This document shows positions 33,661 to 42,842 of a stretch of 64,000 nt of DNA, piece by piece. Within the stretch, counting starts at the first letter, position 1. Each line of letters opens with the position of its first letter. Origin of the DNA: Lachnospiraceae bacterium (GTDB taxonomy: Bacteria; Bacillota; Clostridia; Lachnospirales; Lachnospiraceae); the NCBI GenBank assembly GCA_028693165.1, contig JAQUVX010000003.1:1-64000 (forward strand). Direction: 5' to 3'. The position numbers and the translations under genes were made by a program. The notes below the pieces were generated by a model. That model was given only the letters and a program-made list of their open reading frames with translations. It had not been told where the DNA came from and searched no databases.

Positions 33661-33848
33661 TTTGTTCTACTTGATTCAGGTTTTCTATTCCGAACGCAGA
33701 AGGACAAAAATTGTGATAATTCAAACAAAGATGAATATGTATAATTGTCTCCACCAATGTAAAATTTTTGTCGAAGGATGGAAAGCGTTAACTGATGAGT
33801 TAAGTGGTGGAGAAGAGATATAAATCGATATGCTTTAGTGATTTGGTC
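33661..33848. other. Intergenic stretch without recognisable gene
   Basis: AT-rich sequence between the intron fragment and the Rpn-type gene. One inverted repeat is visible, TCTCCACCA (33748-33756) with TGGTGGAGA (33807-33815). Nothing else is identified. Confidence 0.4.
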
Positions 33849-33877
33849 TTGCTATTCCAACTCCAATTTACTATAAT
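33849..33877 (+). promoter_or_regulatory. Promoter of the Rpn-type nuclease gene
   Basis: TTGCTA (33849-33854) and TATAAT (33872-33877) with a 17-base spacer. Confidence 0.55.
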
Positions 33878-33932
33878 CAAACTATGAACCAGACGAGATT
33901 TCCATATGTACCATACGTCGGTAAGGAGAACT

Positions 33933-34787
33933 ATGGTACAGAAGAAATTTCAAGAGTTGGATTTGACGGATGCATTTCTTTTCGCGGCAGCACTGGAGGA
34001 TGCAGAGACGTGTCAGTTGGTTGTGGAACTTATTTTGGGAAGACCAGTTGGCCCGGTGATGGTACAGGTTGAGCGAAGTATGTTGTATGCGAAAGACTTT
34101 CGGTATGTTAGGTTTGATGTGTTTGCATCCGATGAGATGAAGGTGTCCTATGATTTGGAGATGCAGAACGGACATAAGGCGGAACTGCCCAAGAGAGCGC
34201 GGTTCCACCAGGCGGAGATGGATGCAACATTTCTGAAACCGGGAGCAAAGTTTCAGGATCTGCCGGAAAGCTTTATTGTATTTATGTGCACATTTGATCC
34301 GTTTCATGCGAAGAAATATCGATACACCTATCGGGAAGTATGCAAGGAAACAGGGGAAGAGCTTGGGGACGGAAGTTGTAAGATCTTTCTGAATACCAAA
34401 GGAACGAACAAGCAGGAAGTTCCACAGGAACTGATCCACTTTCTTAGGTATATTGAAAATTCTACGGAAGCGTGCGCGGAAGAGATGCAGGATGATCGGA
34501 TTCGGAAACTGAATCAGAAGGTAGCGGCATTGAAGAAAAGCCGAAGACTGGAGGAATCGTATATGACGATGCAGGAGATGCTGGATGATCGGGCGGCGGA
34601 GGAGAGAGCGAAGGCTTTAGCCGAAGGCGAGGTAAAAGGCAGAGCTGAAGGTAGTGCGGAAGGCAGTGCCCGTATGCTTGCGCTGGTGAATGCTATGATC
34701 AAAGATGGTTTCACTGCGGATATCGCGAGACTGAATGACGATGTGGAGTTTTGTGAGCAGATGCTTCAGAAGTATCATTTGAACTAA
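33933..34787 (+). CDS. Rpn/PD-(D/E)XK nuclease-family protein
   Basis: A 284-residue protein of the recombination-promoting nuclease (Rpn, YhgA-like) group. The N-terminal region contains the PD-(D/E)XK core, seen as RFDVFASDE near residue 57 followed by the E-x-Q strand YDLEMQNG near 72. The C-terminal third is helical and low in complexity, with A-E-G-x repeats (KALAEGEVKGRAEGSAEGS, near 228-246). Such genes spread horizontally and act as nucleases in defence or recombination. TAAGGAG precedes ATG 33933. It sits between an intron scar and a nuclease pseudogene. Confidence 0.75.
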   Translation: MVQKKFQELDLTDAFLFAAALEDAETCQLVVELILGRPVGPVMVQVERSMLYAKDFRYVRFDVFASDEMKVSYDLEMQNGHKAELPKRARFHQAEMDATFLKPGAKFQDLPESFIVFMCTFDPFHAKKYRYTYREVCKETGEELGDGSCKIFLNTKGTNKQEVPQELIHFLRYIENSTEACAEEMQDDRIRKLNQKVAALKKSRRLEESYMTMQEMLDDRAAEERAKALAEGEVKGRAEGSAEGSARMLALVNAMIKDGFTADIARLNDDVEFCEQMLQKYHLN

Positions 34788-34804
34788 AGGGTTATATCTG
34801 AACG

Positions 34805-34841
34805 GCTGCCTGGTGATCTGACAGGCAGCGATATCTGATTT
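34805..34841 (+). terminator. Hairpin after the Rpn-type gene
   Basis: GCTGCCTG (34805-34812) pairs with CAGGCAGC (34822-34829); a weak T-rich tail (GATTTTC) follows ten bases later. Confidence 0.5.
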
Positions 34842-35135
34842 TCAAATCTGTGAGTAATATCGGGAAATCGTATTGGAGAGTCCAAATATTAAAAGGTAGA
34901 TGCATGGTGTGATGGAGTCTGGTCTGGTTCAGATTTAGCACACAAACCATCCAAACCAGCCAAACAACCATCAGTCAGTCAACATGAACCTTCACACCTC
35001 TGACGGTGTTTTACTTTCGCCCAAGAAGGTGGTTCGTCCGGTTATTCTGCCGGGCAGCAATATTTTATTGTCGAATCTGAAAATAGCATTTTGAGATCGC
35101 ACATTGTCTAATACATTTTTAATGCGTAGATTTCC
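34842..35135. other. Intergenic stretch without recognisable gene
   Basis: About 300 bases with stop codons in all frames and no recognisable RNA. The minus strand carries GGTTGTTTGGCTGGTTTGGA near 34950-34970, which shares the 12-mer GGCTGGTTTGGA with the noncoding repeat copy B at 16862. That is too short to call a family. Confidence 0.3.
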
Positions 35136-35164
35136 TTGCAGTTGACCTTGTAATTGGATATAAT
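35136..35164 (+). promoter_or_regulatory. Promoter before the AAA/nuclease pseudogene
   Basis: TTGCAG (35136-35141) and TATAAT (35159-35164) with a 17-base spacer. It may now serve recQ, which follows the pseudogene without a gap. Confidence 0.55.
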
Positions 35165-35195
35165 GGGATTACTATGAGGAAGGGACGTGAGGCAC

Positions 35196-36479
35196 ATGGG
35201 GATTTATTTGAATCCGGGGAAGGAACGGTTTCAAGAGTCGTTGGCATCGCAGATCTATGTTGACAAAAGCGGTTTAATTGCGTACACGAACCGTGTATTA
35301 GGTACGGAACAGAAGTTTGTATGTGTCAGCAGGCCTCGACGATTTGGAAAATCCATGGCGGCAAATATGCTGGCAGCATATTACGGCAGAACATATGATG
35401 CGAGTGCGTTGTTCGATTCGCTGGAAATTGCCGGGACGGATGATTATCGGAAGCATTTGAATCAGTACGATGTGATATTTCTGAATATACAAAAGTTTTT
35501 GAGCAAAACGCATGATGTTTTGAATATGGAGCAGTTGATCGAAAAATCTATTTTATGGGATTTGCTGGAAAAATATCCGGACTGCCGTTTTTTTGATAAA
35601 GAGGATTTGACTCGGACTTTGATGGATGTATATCATTACACGAAGATTCCATTTGTATTCATTCTGGACGAGTGGGACTGCATCTTTCGTGAAAATCAGA
35701 ATGATCATGAGGCGCAGAAGATCTATCTGGATTTTCTTCGCAATTTGCTGAAGGATGCAGAATATGTCAAATTGGCATATATGACAGGAATTCTTCCGGT
35801 GAAGAAGTATGGATCTCATTCTGCGCTGAATATGTTTTATGAATTTTCAATGACGGAACCACGTTAGCTGGCGGAATATGTCGGATTTACAGAAGTGGAA
35901 GTGGAGAAACTCTGCGCAGATTACCAGATGAGCTTTGAGGAGACGAAACGATGGTATGATGGATATCAGTTTAATGATGCCATTCATATTTATAGTCCGA
36001 GGTCGGTAGTTGCAGCGATGTTGAGTCATCAATTCAACAGTTACTGGACCAAAACGGAAACCTATGAAGCCTTGAAGATTTATATCGAGATGAATTATGA
36101 CGGACTTCGGGACACGATCATTGAATTATTGGCTGGTGGAAGAAAGGTGATCGATACAGGAACGTTCACCAATGATATGACAACCTTTCGGAGTATGGAT
36201 GATGTGTTGACGCTGCTTGTTCATCTCGGATACTTGGCTTACGATGTGATGACCAAGGAGGTATTTATTCCAAATTCAGAGGTGGCAGGAGAATTTGTAA
36301 ACGCTATGAAGGGTGCGGGTTGGAATGAAGTGGTGTCTGCGGTAAAAGCATCCGAAGAATTGCTGCAGGCCACGTGGCGGCAGGATGCCAAAGCGGTGGC
36401 GGAGGGAATTCAGAAGGCACATTTGGAAAATCAGATGAAGACAAACAACAAACGAAAAATGGAGCAGATGTATCAATGA
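35196..36479 (+). pseudogene. AAA-ATPase-like / PD-(D/E)XK family protein, interrupted and truncated
   Basis: One reading frame, broken by TAG at 35865-35867, encodes the AAA-ATPase-like family that normally carries a C-terminal PD-(D/E)XK nuclease domain. Before the stop are the P-loop RPRRFGKSM (near residue 48) and Walker B FVFILDEWD (near 156); after it the same frame resumes with LAEYVGFTEVEV and family sequence up to EGIQKAHLEN. The usual nuclease domain of 100 or more residues is then missing, replaced by an unrelated tail (QMKTNNKRK...) that overlaps the recQ start. Two independent lesions indicate a decaying gene. Confidence 0.8.
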
Positions 36480-38308
36480 CAAAACAGGAAGTGCTAAAAC
36501 AATATTTTGGCTATGAGACATTCCGGCCCGGTCAGGAGGCTTTGATTGACAGCATTCTGGCGGGGAAGGATGTGCTCGGCATCATGCCGACCGGGGCCGG
36601 TAAATCCATGTGTTTCCAGATCCCGGCTCTTTTGATGGAGGGGATCACGCTGGTGATTTCGCCGCTGATCTCACTTATGAAGGATCAGGTGGAGAGTCTG
36701 AACCAGGCAGGTGTTCATGCGGCCTATCTCAACAGCTCACTGACTGCAAATCAGTATTATAAGGCGCTGGACTATGCGCGGGCGGGGCGTTATCCGATCA
36801 TCTATGTGGCACCGGAGCGGCTGATGACGGAAGAATTTCTTGATTTTGCGTTACATACGAAGATCGCTATGGTAGCGGTGGATGAGGCACATTGTGTGTC
36901 TCAGTGGGGACAGGATTTCAGACCGAGCTATTTAAAGATTGTGGAATTTATTGACAAGCTTCCGATCCGTCCGGTGGTCAGTGCGTTTACCGCCACGGCT
37001 ACGGCGACGGTGCGGGAGGATATCGTGGACATTCTGATGCTGCGGGAGCCGACGGTTATGACCACGGGCTTCGACCGCGGCAATCTGTATTTTGGCGTGC
37101 TGGCACCGAAGGATCGCTATGCGGCGGTGCATCATTATCTGGAACTGCATCCGGGGGAGAGCGGGATCATCTACTGCCTGACCCGGAAGGTGGTGGAGGA
37201 TGTCTGCGGGCGCCTGCAGGCGGAGGGCTTTGCGGTGACCCGGTATCACGCGGGACTGAGCGACCGGGAGCGGAAGCAGAATCAGGAGGATTTTATTTAC
37301 GACCGGACACCGATCATGGTGGCGACCAATGCATTCGGCATGGGCATCGATAAATCCAACGTGCGGTTTGTACTGCATTTTGGTATGCCGAAGAATCTGG
37401 AATCCTATTATCAGGAGGCGGGCCGCGCGGGTCGGGACGGAGAACCGGGCGAGTGTATCCTGTATTATAGCGGTCAGGACGTGATCACCAACCAGTTCTT
37501 CATCGATAACAACCACGACAATCAGGAGCTGGATGCCATGTCGCGCGCAATCGTGCAGGAGCGGGATCGGGAGCGTCTGCGGAAGATGACCTTTTACTGC
37601 TTTACAAATGAATGCCTGCGGGATTATATTCTGCGATATTTTGGTGAGTACGGCAGCAATTACTGCGGAAATTGTTTGAACTGTCTGACTCAGTTCGAGA
37701 CGGTGGATGTGACGGAGATCGCAAAGACGCTGATCGGCTGCGTGGAGAGCTGCCGCCAGCGGTATGGGGTCAATGTGATTCTGGATACGGTTCATGGGGC
37801 AAATACGGCGAAGATTCGGAACTACCAGATGAATGAGAATCCATGCTATGCACTGCTTGCCAAGGTGCCGGCCTACCGGCTGCGGCAGGTGTTTCAGCAG
37901 CTTCTGATGCATGATTATCTCGCTGTGACCAACGATGAGTATGCGATTGTGAAATTGACGGAGCAGTCGCGGACACTTCTGGAGAGCGGGGAACCGCTGA
38001 CGATGAAGCTGGCGAAGGAGCAGGAAAAGGAAGCAAAGGCGAAGAAAGAGAAGAAGGCCAAAAGCCGGAGTGCCAGCGGCATCACGCTGTCCGAGCCGGA
38101 GGAGCAGCTTTTCGAGCGCCTGCGGGCGCTGCGCACGGAGATCGCGCGCGAGGAGAATGTGCCGCCGTATATTGTATTTTCAGACAAGACCCTGATCCAT
38201 ATGAGCCGCATGAAACCTCAGAGCAAGTCTGATATGCTGGAAGTATCAGGAGTTGGTGAATATAAGTATGAGAAGTATGGTGAGAGATTTTTGGATGTCT
38301 TGAAATAG
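36476..38308 (+). CDS. recQ: ATP-dependent DNA helicase RecQ
   Basis: A 610-residue 3'-5' helicase. Walker A is MPTGAGKSM near residue 40, the DEAH box is VDEAHCVSQWGQDFRP near 141, motif VI is QEAGRAGRDGE near 310, the zinc-binding RQC cysteines are in CFTNECL...CGNCLNC near 370-400, and an HRDC domain ends the protein (about 535-610). ATG at 36476 overlaps the pseudogene stop as ATGA; GGAG (36461-36464) is the ribosome site. Upstream transcription probably comes from the pseudogene promoter. Long charged linker (KEKKAKSRS) before HRDC. Confidence 0.95.
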   Translation: MTKQEVLKQYFGYETFRPGQEALIDSILAGKDVLGIMPTGAGKSMCFQIPALLMEGITLVISPLISLMKDQVESLNQAGVHAAYLNSSLTANQYYKALDYARAGRYPIIYVAPERLMTEEFLDFALHTKIAMVAVDEAHCVSQWGQDFRPSYLKIVEFIDKLPIRPVVSAFTATATATVREDIVDILMLREPTVMTTGFDRGNLYFGVLAPKDRYAAVHHYLELHPGESGIIYCLTRKVVEDVCGRLQAEGFAVTRYHAGLSDRERKQNQEDFIYDRTPIMVATNAFGMGIDKSNVRFVLHFGMPKNLESYYQEAGRAGRDGEPGECILYYSGQDVITNQFFIDNNHDNQELDAMSRAIVQERDRERLRKMTFYCFTNECLRDYILRYFGEYGSNYCGNCLNCLTQFETVDVTEIAKTLIGCVESCRQRYGVNVILDTVHGANTAKIRNYQMNENPCYALLAKVPAYRLRQVFQQLLMHDYLAVTNDEYAIVKLTEQSRTLLESGEPLTMKLAKEQEKEAKAKKEKKAKSRSASGITLSEPEEQLFERLRALRTEIAREENVPPYIVFSDKTLIHMSRMKPQSKSDMLEVSGVGEYKYEKYGERFLDVLK

Positions 38309-38351
38309 AAAATTTACAAATTTGCAGGTGCGGTACGAAAGGAAGAGTTCC

Positions 38352-39110
38352 ATGAAACTGGATGAGAGAATCAGTAAATATTATGACAGATTGAACCCCA
38401 ATGACGGGATCATCTGGAAATATATCAGTACACACAGGGGGGAATGCTGTAATCTCTCCATAGAGGAGCTGGCAGCATGCTGCAATGTATCGCGCAGTAC
38501 GGTCATGCGGTTTGCCCAGAAGCTGGACATGCATGGCTATGGGGAGCTGAAATCATTTCTCAGGTGGGAATGTGGGGAATTGGAAGGAACGTCCCAGAAT
38601 ATTCTGGAGGATATGTGCAGCGTTGCCATCCAGACCATAGAAAAGTTCCGGGACATGGACTGCGATGCGATCTGCAAAAAGCTGTGCGAGGCAAACCGGA
38701 TCTTCGTGTATGGGACGGGCAGCGTGCAGCGGGCGGCAGCTATGGAATTAAAGCGGATGTTCCTCAATATGAGTATTATAGCAGATAATATCCTGGGGGA
38801 AAGCGAGTTTAAGAAGACAGTCCCCATAATGAGTGAACGGGATGTGGTGATCATATTTTCCAAAAGCGGAGAATCTGCTTTTATCAAGGACATCGTGGTT
38901 GCGTTAAAAGGAGCTCAGATCCCGATTATTTCCCTGACGCACGCAGGAAATAACACGCTGGCCAATATGAGCAATTTCAACCTGTTCCTGGGTTATGAAA
39001 AGTTCCAGGTTGGAGATCACCTGACGGTGGAACATACGGCGGAGATGTTTATGGTCATGCAGATTCTGTGTGTGAAATTCGTAGAATATATGCAGAAGCA
39101 AAATCAGTAA
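38352..39110 (+). CDS. MurR/RpiR-family transcriptional regulator
   Basis: A 252-residue sugar-phosphate-sensing regulator: an N-terminal HTH_6 domain (about 1-75, with CCNVSRSTVMRFAQKL near 43) and a SIS domain (about 105-235) containing VYGTGSVQRAA near 119 and FSKSGESAFI near 170, the sugar-phosphate site. GAAAGGAAG precedes ATG 38352. It is followed by the GH4-PTS operon, and two tandem palindromes lie between them, so it most likely controls uptake and hydrolysis of a phosphorylated disaccharide. Confidence 0.9.
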   Translation: MKLDERISKYYDRLNPNDGIIWKYISTHRGECCNLSIEELAACCNVSRSTVMRFAQKLDMHGYGELKSFLRWECGELEGTSQNILEDMCSVAIQTIEKFRDMDCDAICKKLCEANRIFVYGTGSVQRAAAMELKRMFLNMSIIADNILGESEFKKTVPIMSERDVVIIFSKSGESAFIKDIVVALKGAQIPIISLTHAGNNTLANMSNFNLFLGYEKFQVGDHLTVEHTAEMFMVMQILCVKFVEYMQKQNQ

Positions 39111-39150
39111 GGCAAGGCCAGATCAGTAAATTAAATCCAATATCCAAAAG

Positions 39151-39178
39151 GAAGCGAAAATGACTCGCTTCTTTTTTG
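39151..39178 (+). terminator. Terminator after the RpiR gene
   Basis: GAAGCGA pairs with TCGCTTC around a seven-base loop and is followed by TTTTTT. Confidence 0.85.
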
Positions 39179-39193
39179 TTGTAAGCATTCCTC

Positions 39194-39226
39194 TGTGAAT
39201 TTTCACAATCCTTGTGAGACTTCACA
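39194..39226. promoter_or_regulatory. Two tandem palindromic operators
   Basis: TGTGAATTTTCACA (39194-39207) and TGTGAGACTTCACA (39213-39226) are 14-base palindromes of form TGTGA-N4-TCACA with centres 19 bases apart. They lie 37 bases upstream of the -35 box of the GH4-PTS operon and are probably bound by the RpiR regulator encoded just upstream. Confidence 0.7.
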
Positions 39227-39262
39227 AAACCTGCCACGCACTACCAACATGCACAAAAAACA

Positions 39263-39291
39263 TTGACTGAGATGCATAAATTTTGTAGAAT
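39263..39291 (+). promoter_or_regulatory. Promoter of the GH4-PTS operon
   Basis: TTGACT (39263-39268) and TAGAAT (39286-39291) with a 17-base spacer, about 90 bases before the GH4 start codon. Confidence 0.75.
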
Positions 39292-39383
39292 AACACCAAG
39301 TTCAATGGCCATGAACATCGCGTGAAAGATATGAATTGAAAATCGATAACCAAATCGCATCGAGAAGAAAAAGGAGATTAGAT

Positions 39384-40727
39384 ATGAAAAAATATAGTGT
39401 GACAATCGTTGGCGGCGGAAGTATTCGAAACCCGGAACTGCTGGCTATGCTGGCAAATCATAAAAATGAGTTCCCATTAAAAAGAATTGTACTCTATGAC
39501 AATGTACCGGAGAACAATGAGCTGGTAGGAAAGTACGGCGAGATCCTGATCCGTGAGTATTACCCGGAGCTTGATGAGTTTACTTACACCTCTGACCCGG
39601 ATGTGGCATTTACAGGAATTGACTTTGCACTGTGTCAGATCCGTGCAGGACTTATGGACATGCGTGTCCAGGATGAGCATATTCCGATGAAACACGGCTG
39701 CGTGGGACAGGAAACCTGCGGTGCAGGCGGATTTGCTTATGGCTTAAGGAGTGTACCGGCCATCATCGAGATTGTGAAGATGATCCGTGAGCGTTCCCCG
39801 GAGGCATGGATCTTAAACTACTCGAATCCAGCCGCTATCGTAGCAGAGGCAACAAAGCGCGTGTTCCCGGATGATTTCAGGATCCTGAATATCTGTGATA
39901 TGCCGATCGCGATCATGGACCGCTACGGCGAATTGATGGGGTGCACCAGAAATGACTTTGAACCACGTTACTTTGGCCTGAACCATTTCGGCTGGTTCAC
40001 CCATGTATATGACAAAAAGACCGGAAAAGATCTGGCCCCGGAGATCAAGGAGAAACTGAAAAATGCCAGATTTGGCGAGGGCAATGAGGAGCATACCATG
40101 GAGAAATCCTGGGTTGAGACCTACAACTTCATGGGCAAGATGCTGGAAGATTATCCGGAATACCTGCCAAATACTTATTTAAAATATTATCTGTACCCAC
40201 GTCATGTGGTGGAGACCACGGATCCAAACCACACCAGAGCAGACGAAATCCTGGAATGGAAAGCACCGCACATCAAAAATATGATGAAGGAAGTCGTTGA
40301 ACTCGGCAAGATCAAAGGAACCAAGTATGATCTGGGAGACAACCGCTCTGTACATGCAAGCTACATCGTAGAGCTGGCCATGAGCATCCTGAACAATGAG
40401 AACCGGATCTTCCTGATCATCACCAAGAATAACGGAACGGTTCCAAACCTGGATCCGGATATGATGCTGGAAGTAGCATGCCGCGTGGGAAGCAACGGAG
40501 TGGAGCCTCTCGGGATGGAGCCAGTTTCAACCTTCTATAAAGGTATGATTGAGAACCAGTACGCATATGAGAAACTGACCGTAGACGGCCTTATGGAGCG
40601 TAACAAGACAAAATTATTGCAGGCTCTCGCTTTAAACCGTACCGTCAATGACACGGATTTAGCAAAAGAGCTTCTGGAAGACTTAATTGATGCCAATGAG
40701 CCTTTCTGGGGAAAATATTTTAAATAG
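39384..40727 (+). CDS. GH4 6-phospho-alpha-glucosidase (maltose-6'-phosphate glucosidase-like)
   Basis: A 447-residue NAD+- and Mn2+-dependent glycosidase of family GH4, which hydrolyses phosphorylated disaccharides delivered by the PTS. The dinucleotide-binding VTIVGGGSIRNP is at residues 6-17, NYSNPAA near 145, and the metal ligands are Cys171 (in CDMP) and His201 (in GLNHFGW). CDMP is the form seen in alpha-specific members, beta-specific ones having CN[VI]P, so an alpha-glucoside substrate is favoured. AAGGAG fixes ATG 39384. The adjacent alpha-glucoside-type PTS supports this. Confidence 0.88.
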   Translation: MKKYSVTIVGGGSIRNPELLAMLANHKNEFPLKRIVLYDNVPENNELVGKYGEILIREYYPELDEFTYTSDPDVAFTGIDFALCQIRAGLMDMRVQDEHIPMKHGCVGQETCGAGGFAYGLRSVPAIIEIVKMIRERSPEAWILNYSNPAAIVAEATKRVFPDDFRILNICDMPIAIMDRYGELMGCTRNDFEPRYFGLNHFGWFTHVYDKKTGKDLAPEIKEKLKNARFGEGNEEHTMEKSWVETYNFMGKMLEDYPEYLPNTYLKYYLYPRHVVETTDPNHTRADEILEWKAPHIKNMMKEVVELGKIKGTKYDLGDNRSVHASYIVELAMSILNNENRIFLIITKNNGTVPNLDPDMMLEVACRVGSNGVEPLGMEPVSTFYKGMIENQYAYEKLTVDGLMERNKTKLLQALALNRTVNDTDLAKELLEDLIDANEPFWGKYFK

Positions 40728-40751
40728 AGAAAATAAAATGGGGGTTACCTT

Positions 40752-42842
40752 ATGTTTAATAAAATAATGGAAAAGGTTCAGCGCTTTGGCGGAGCCATGT
40801 ATACTCCAGTTCTGCTTCTGACCTTTGCAGGCATTATGGTTGGTATTTCTACCGTATTCCAGACCACCGTTGTCATGGGTCCTATCGCAGAGGCAGGAAC
40901 GAACTGGCAGCTCTTCTGGGCCACGATCAAACAGGGCACCAACGCCCTGATGTCACAGCTTCCTATGATTTTCCTTCTTGGCCTGCCGATTGGTCTGGCC
41001 AAGAAAGAAAATGCCAGATGTTGTCTGGAAGCATTTGTTACATACATGACATTTAACTACTTTATCTTCGGTATTCTGTCTGGATGGGGACCGGCGCTGG
41101 GCGTTGATTTTACCGCCAATGTAGGCGGAACCAGTGGTCTGGCACTGATCGGCAGTGTAAAGACTCTGGATACGGGTGTACTTGGTGCGCTGACGATCTC
41201 GGGCATCACCATCTGGATCCACAACCGCTATTTTTCAAAATCACTTCCTGACTGGCTCGGCGTATTCCGTGGCTCCAGCCTGGTCTGCGTGATCAGCTTC
41301 TTTATCATGCTGCCAGTGGCATTTGCCTTCTGTATGGTATGGCCAAAATTCCAGCATGCCATCAACGGATTCCAGAACTTTATGAAAGCGGCTGGTACCC
41401 CAGGTGTAGGAATCTACGCATTCCTTGAGGCTGTTCTGATTCCAACCGGACTTCACCACTTCATCTACACGCCATTCCTGTTCGATGCAGCCGGAGTTGA
41501 GGGTGGTATCCGCCCTTACTGGGCAGCTCATCTTTCAGAGTTTGCCAACCTGTCAGTTCCGTTGAAACAGGTGTTCCCAGCAGGTGGTTTCGCCCTGTTT
41601 GGTTTGAAAAAAGTATTTGCGCCAATGGGTATTGCCATGGCATTCTATACCACAGCAAAACCAGAAAAGAAGAAAGCAACCCTGACACGTATGATTCCGG
41701 TAACGTTGACTGCCATTCTCTGTGGTATCACGGAGCCGCTGGAATTTACCTTCCTGTTTGCATCACCCGTATTGTTCGTGGTTCACGCGATGCTGTGCGG
41801 CGTTTTAAATGCCACCGAGTATGCGTTCGGCCTGGTTGGTGAGTTTAGTTCCGGCCTACTGAACTGGATTCCATTAAACTGGATTCCGCTTTGGCATAAC
41901 CAGAGTGCCATGTATATCCGACAGATCCTTATAGGACTGTGCTTTACCGTAGTTTGGTTCGTGGTATTTCGGACCCTGATCTTAAAGTTCAACTTCAAGA
42001 CCCCGGGTCGTGAGGATTCCGATGAGATTAAACTGATTACCAAGAAAGAATATAAAGCATTAAAGAACAGTTCCGGCGCTGTTGCTATGCCGCAGCTTAC
42101 GGTTGAGCAGGAAAAGGCCGCAGCCTTTCTGATTGGTCTTGGCGGTGCCGACAACATCACAGAGGTCAACAACTGCGCTACCCGTCTCCGTGTCAGCGTC
42201 AAGGATAAGAATGTGATCAAAGATGACAATTATTTTAAAGCTCATGGAGCCCATGGTGTTGTAAGGAAAAACACAGCGCTGCAGGTAATCGTTGGTCTGT
42301 CTGTTCCGCAGGTACGTTCCGTATTTGAAGATTATATGAAAGAGGGAATTCCGCCACAGGCCATGAGTGCTGTGGAAGGCCAGGGGGAGACCAGAAAGAT
42401 GGTGGCTGCCCAGACAGGTAAGGCTGTCAAGCTGGAGGAAGTACCAGACCAGGTATTCTCACAGAAAATGCTGGGCGAAGGAATCGCGGTGATCCCTTCT
42501 GACAATGTAGTAAAATCACCTGTTAAAGGCGAGATCATCATGATCCCGGACACACTCCACGCCTATGGAATCCGCACAGAGGACGGGGTAGAGCTGATCG
42601 TGCATATCGGTCTTGATACGGTCAACCTCCAGGGAAAAGGATTTACACCGCAGGTAAAGGTTGGCGATCAGGTAGAAGCGGGCACGCCTCTCTGCATCGT
42701 GGACAAGTCCATGATTTCAGATCCGCAGAAGCCGCTTTACACACCGGTTATCATTACCAATATGAGTATCGTGAAGAATCTGACCATACATACTGGAGAC
42801 GTGAAGGCAGGAGAGACCTGCGTGATAGAATATGAACTTTAA
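40752..42842 (+). CDS. PTS EIICBA, alpha-glucoside type
   Basis: A 696-residue fused phosphotransferase permease. EIIC (about 1-425) has ten or so membrane helices with the conserved GITEPLEFTFLF region near 323; EIIB (about 450-530) carries the phosphorylated Cys475 in NNCATRLRVSV; EIIA (about 565-690) carries His618 in VELIVHIGLDTVNL. EIIC/B resemble maltose/alpha-glucoside permeases (GlvC/AglA group). It imports and phosphorylates the sugar cut by the GH4 enzyme encoded 24 bases upstream. The 3' end overlaps the next gene by 11 bases. Confidence 0.92.
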   Translation: MFNKIMEKVQRFGGAMYTPVLLLTFAGIMVGISTVFQTTVVMGPIAEAGTNWQLFWATIKQGTNALMSQLPMIFLLGLPIGLAKKENARCCLEAFVTYMTFNYFIFGILSGWGPALGVDFTANVGGTSGLALIGSVKTLDTGVLGALTISGITIWIHNRYFSKSLPDWLGVFRGSSLVCVISFFIMLPVAFAFCMVWPKFQHAINGFQNFMKAAGTPGVGIYAFLEAVLIPTGLHHFIYTPFLFDAAGVEGGIRPYWAAHLSEFANLSVPLKQVFPAGGFALFGLKKVFAPMGIAMAFYTTAKPEKKKATLTRMIPVTLTAILCGITEPLEFTFLFASPVLFVVHAMLCGVLNATEYAFGLVGEFSSGLLNWIPLNWIPLWHNQSAMYIRQILIGLCFTVVWFVVFRTLILKFNFKTPGREDSDEIKLITKKEYKALKNSSGAVAMPQLTVEQEKAAAFLIGLGGADNITEVNNCATRLRVSVKDKNVIKDDNYFKAHGAHGVVRKNTALQVIVGLSVPQVRSVFEDYMKEGIPPQAMSAVEGQGETRKMVAAQTGKAVKLEEVPDQVFSQKMLGEGIAVIPSDNVVKSPVKGEIIMIPDTLHAYGIRTEDGVELIVHIGLDTVNLQGKGFTPQVKVGDQVEAGTPLCIVDKSMISDPQKPLYTPVIITNMSIVKNLTIHTGDVKAGETCVIEYEL

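Noticed and set aside
34842-35135. Possible insertion-sequence remnant
   Set aside because: No transposase fragment or terminal inverted repeat could be recognised, so it is left as unassigned sequence.
35865-35867. TAG readthrough as pyrrolysine in the AAA/nuclease gene
   Set aside because: No pyl genes are seen, the family has no known pyrrolysine, and the C-terminus is also truncated, so ordinary decay is simpler.
33410-36471. 16-base identity AAAATGGAGCAGATGT at 33410-33425 and 36456-36471, flanking the accessory patch
   Set aside because: One exact 16-mer pair is about what chance gives in 64 kb, and extension on both sides fails. It is not a convincing target duplication.
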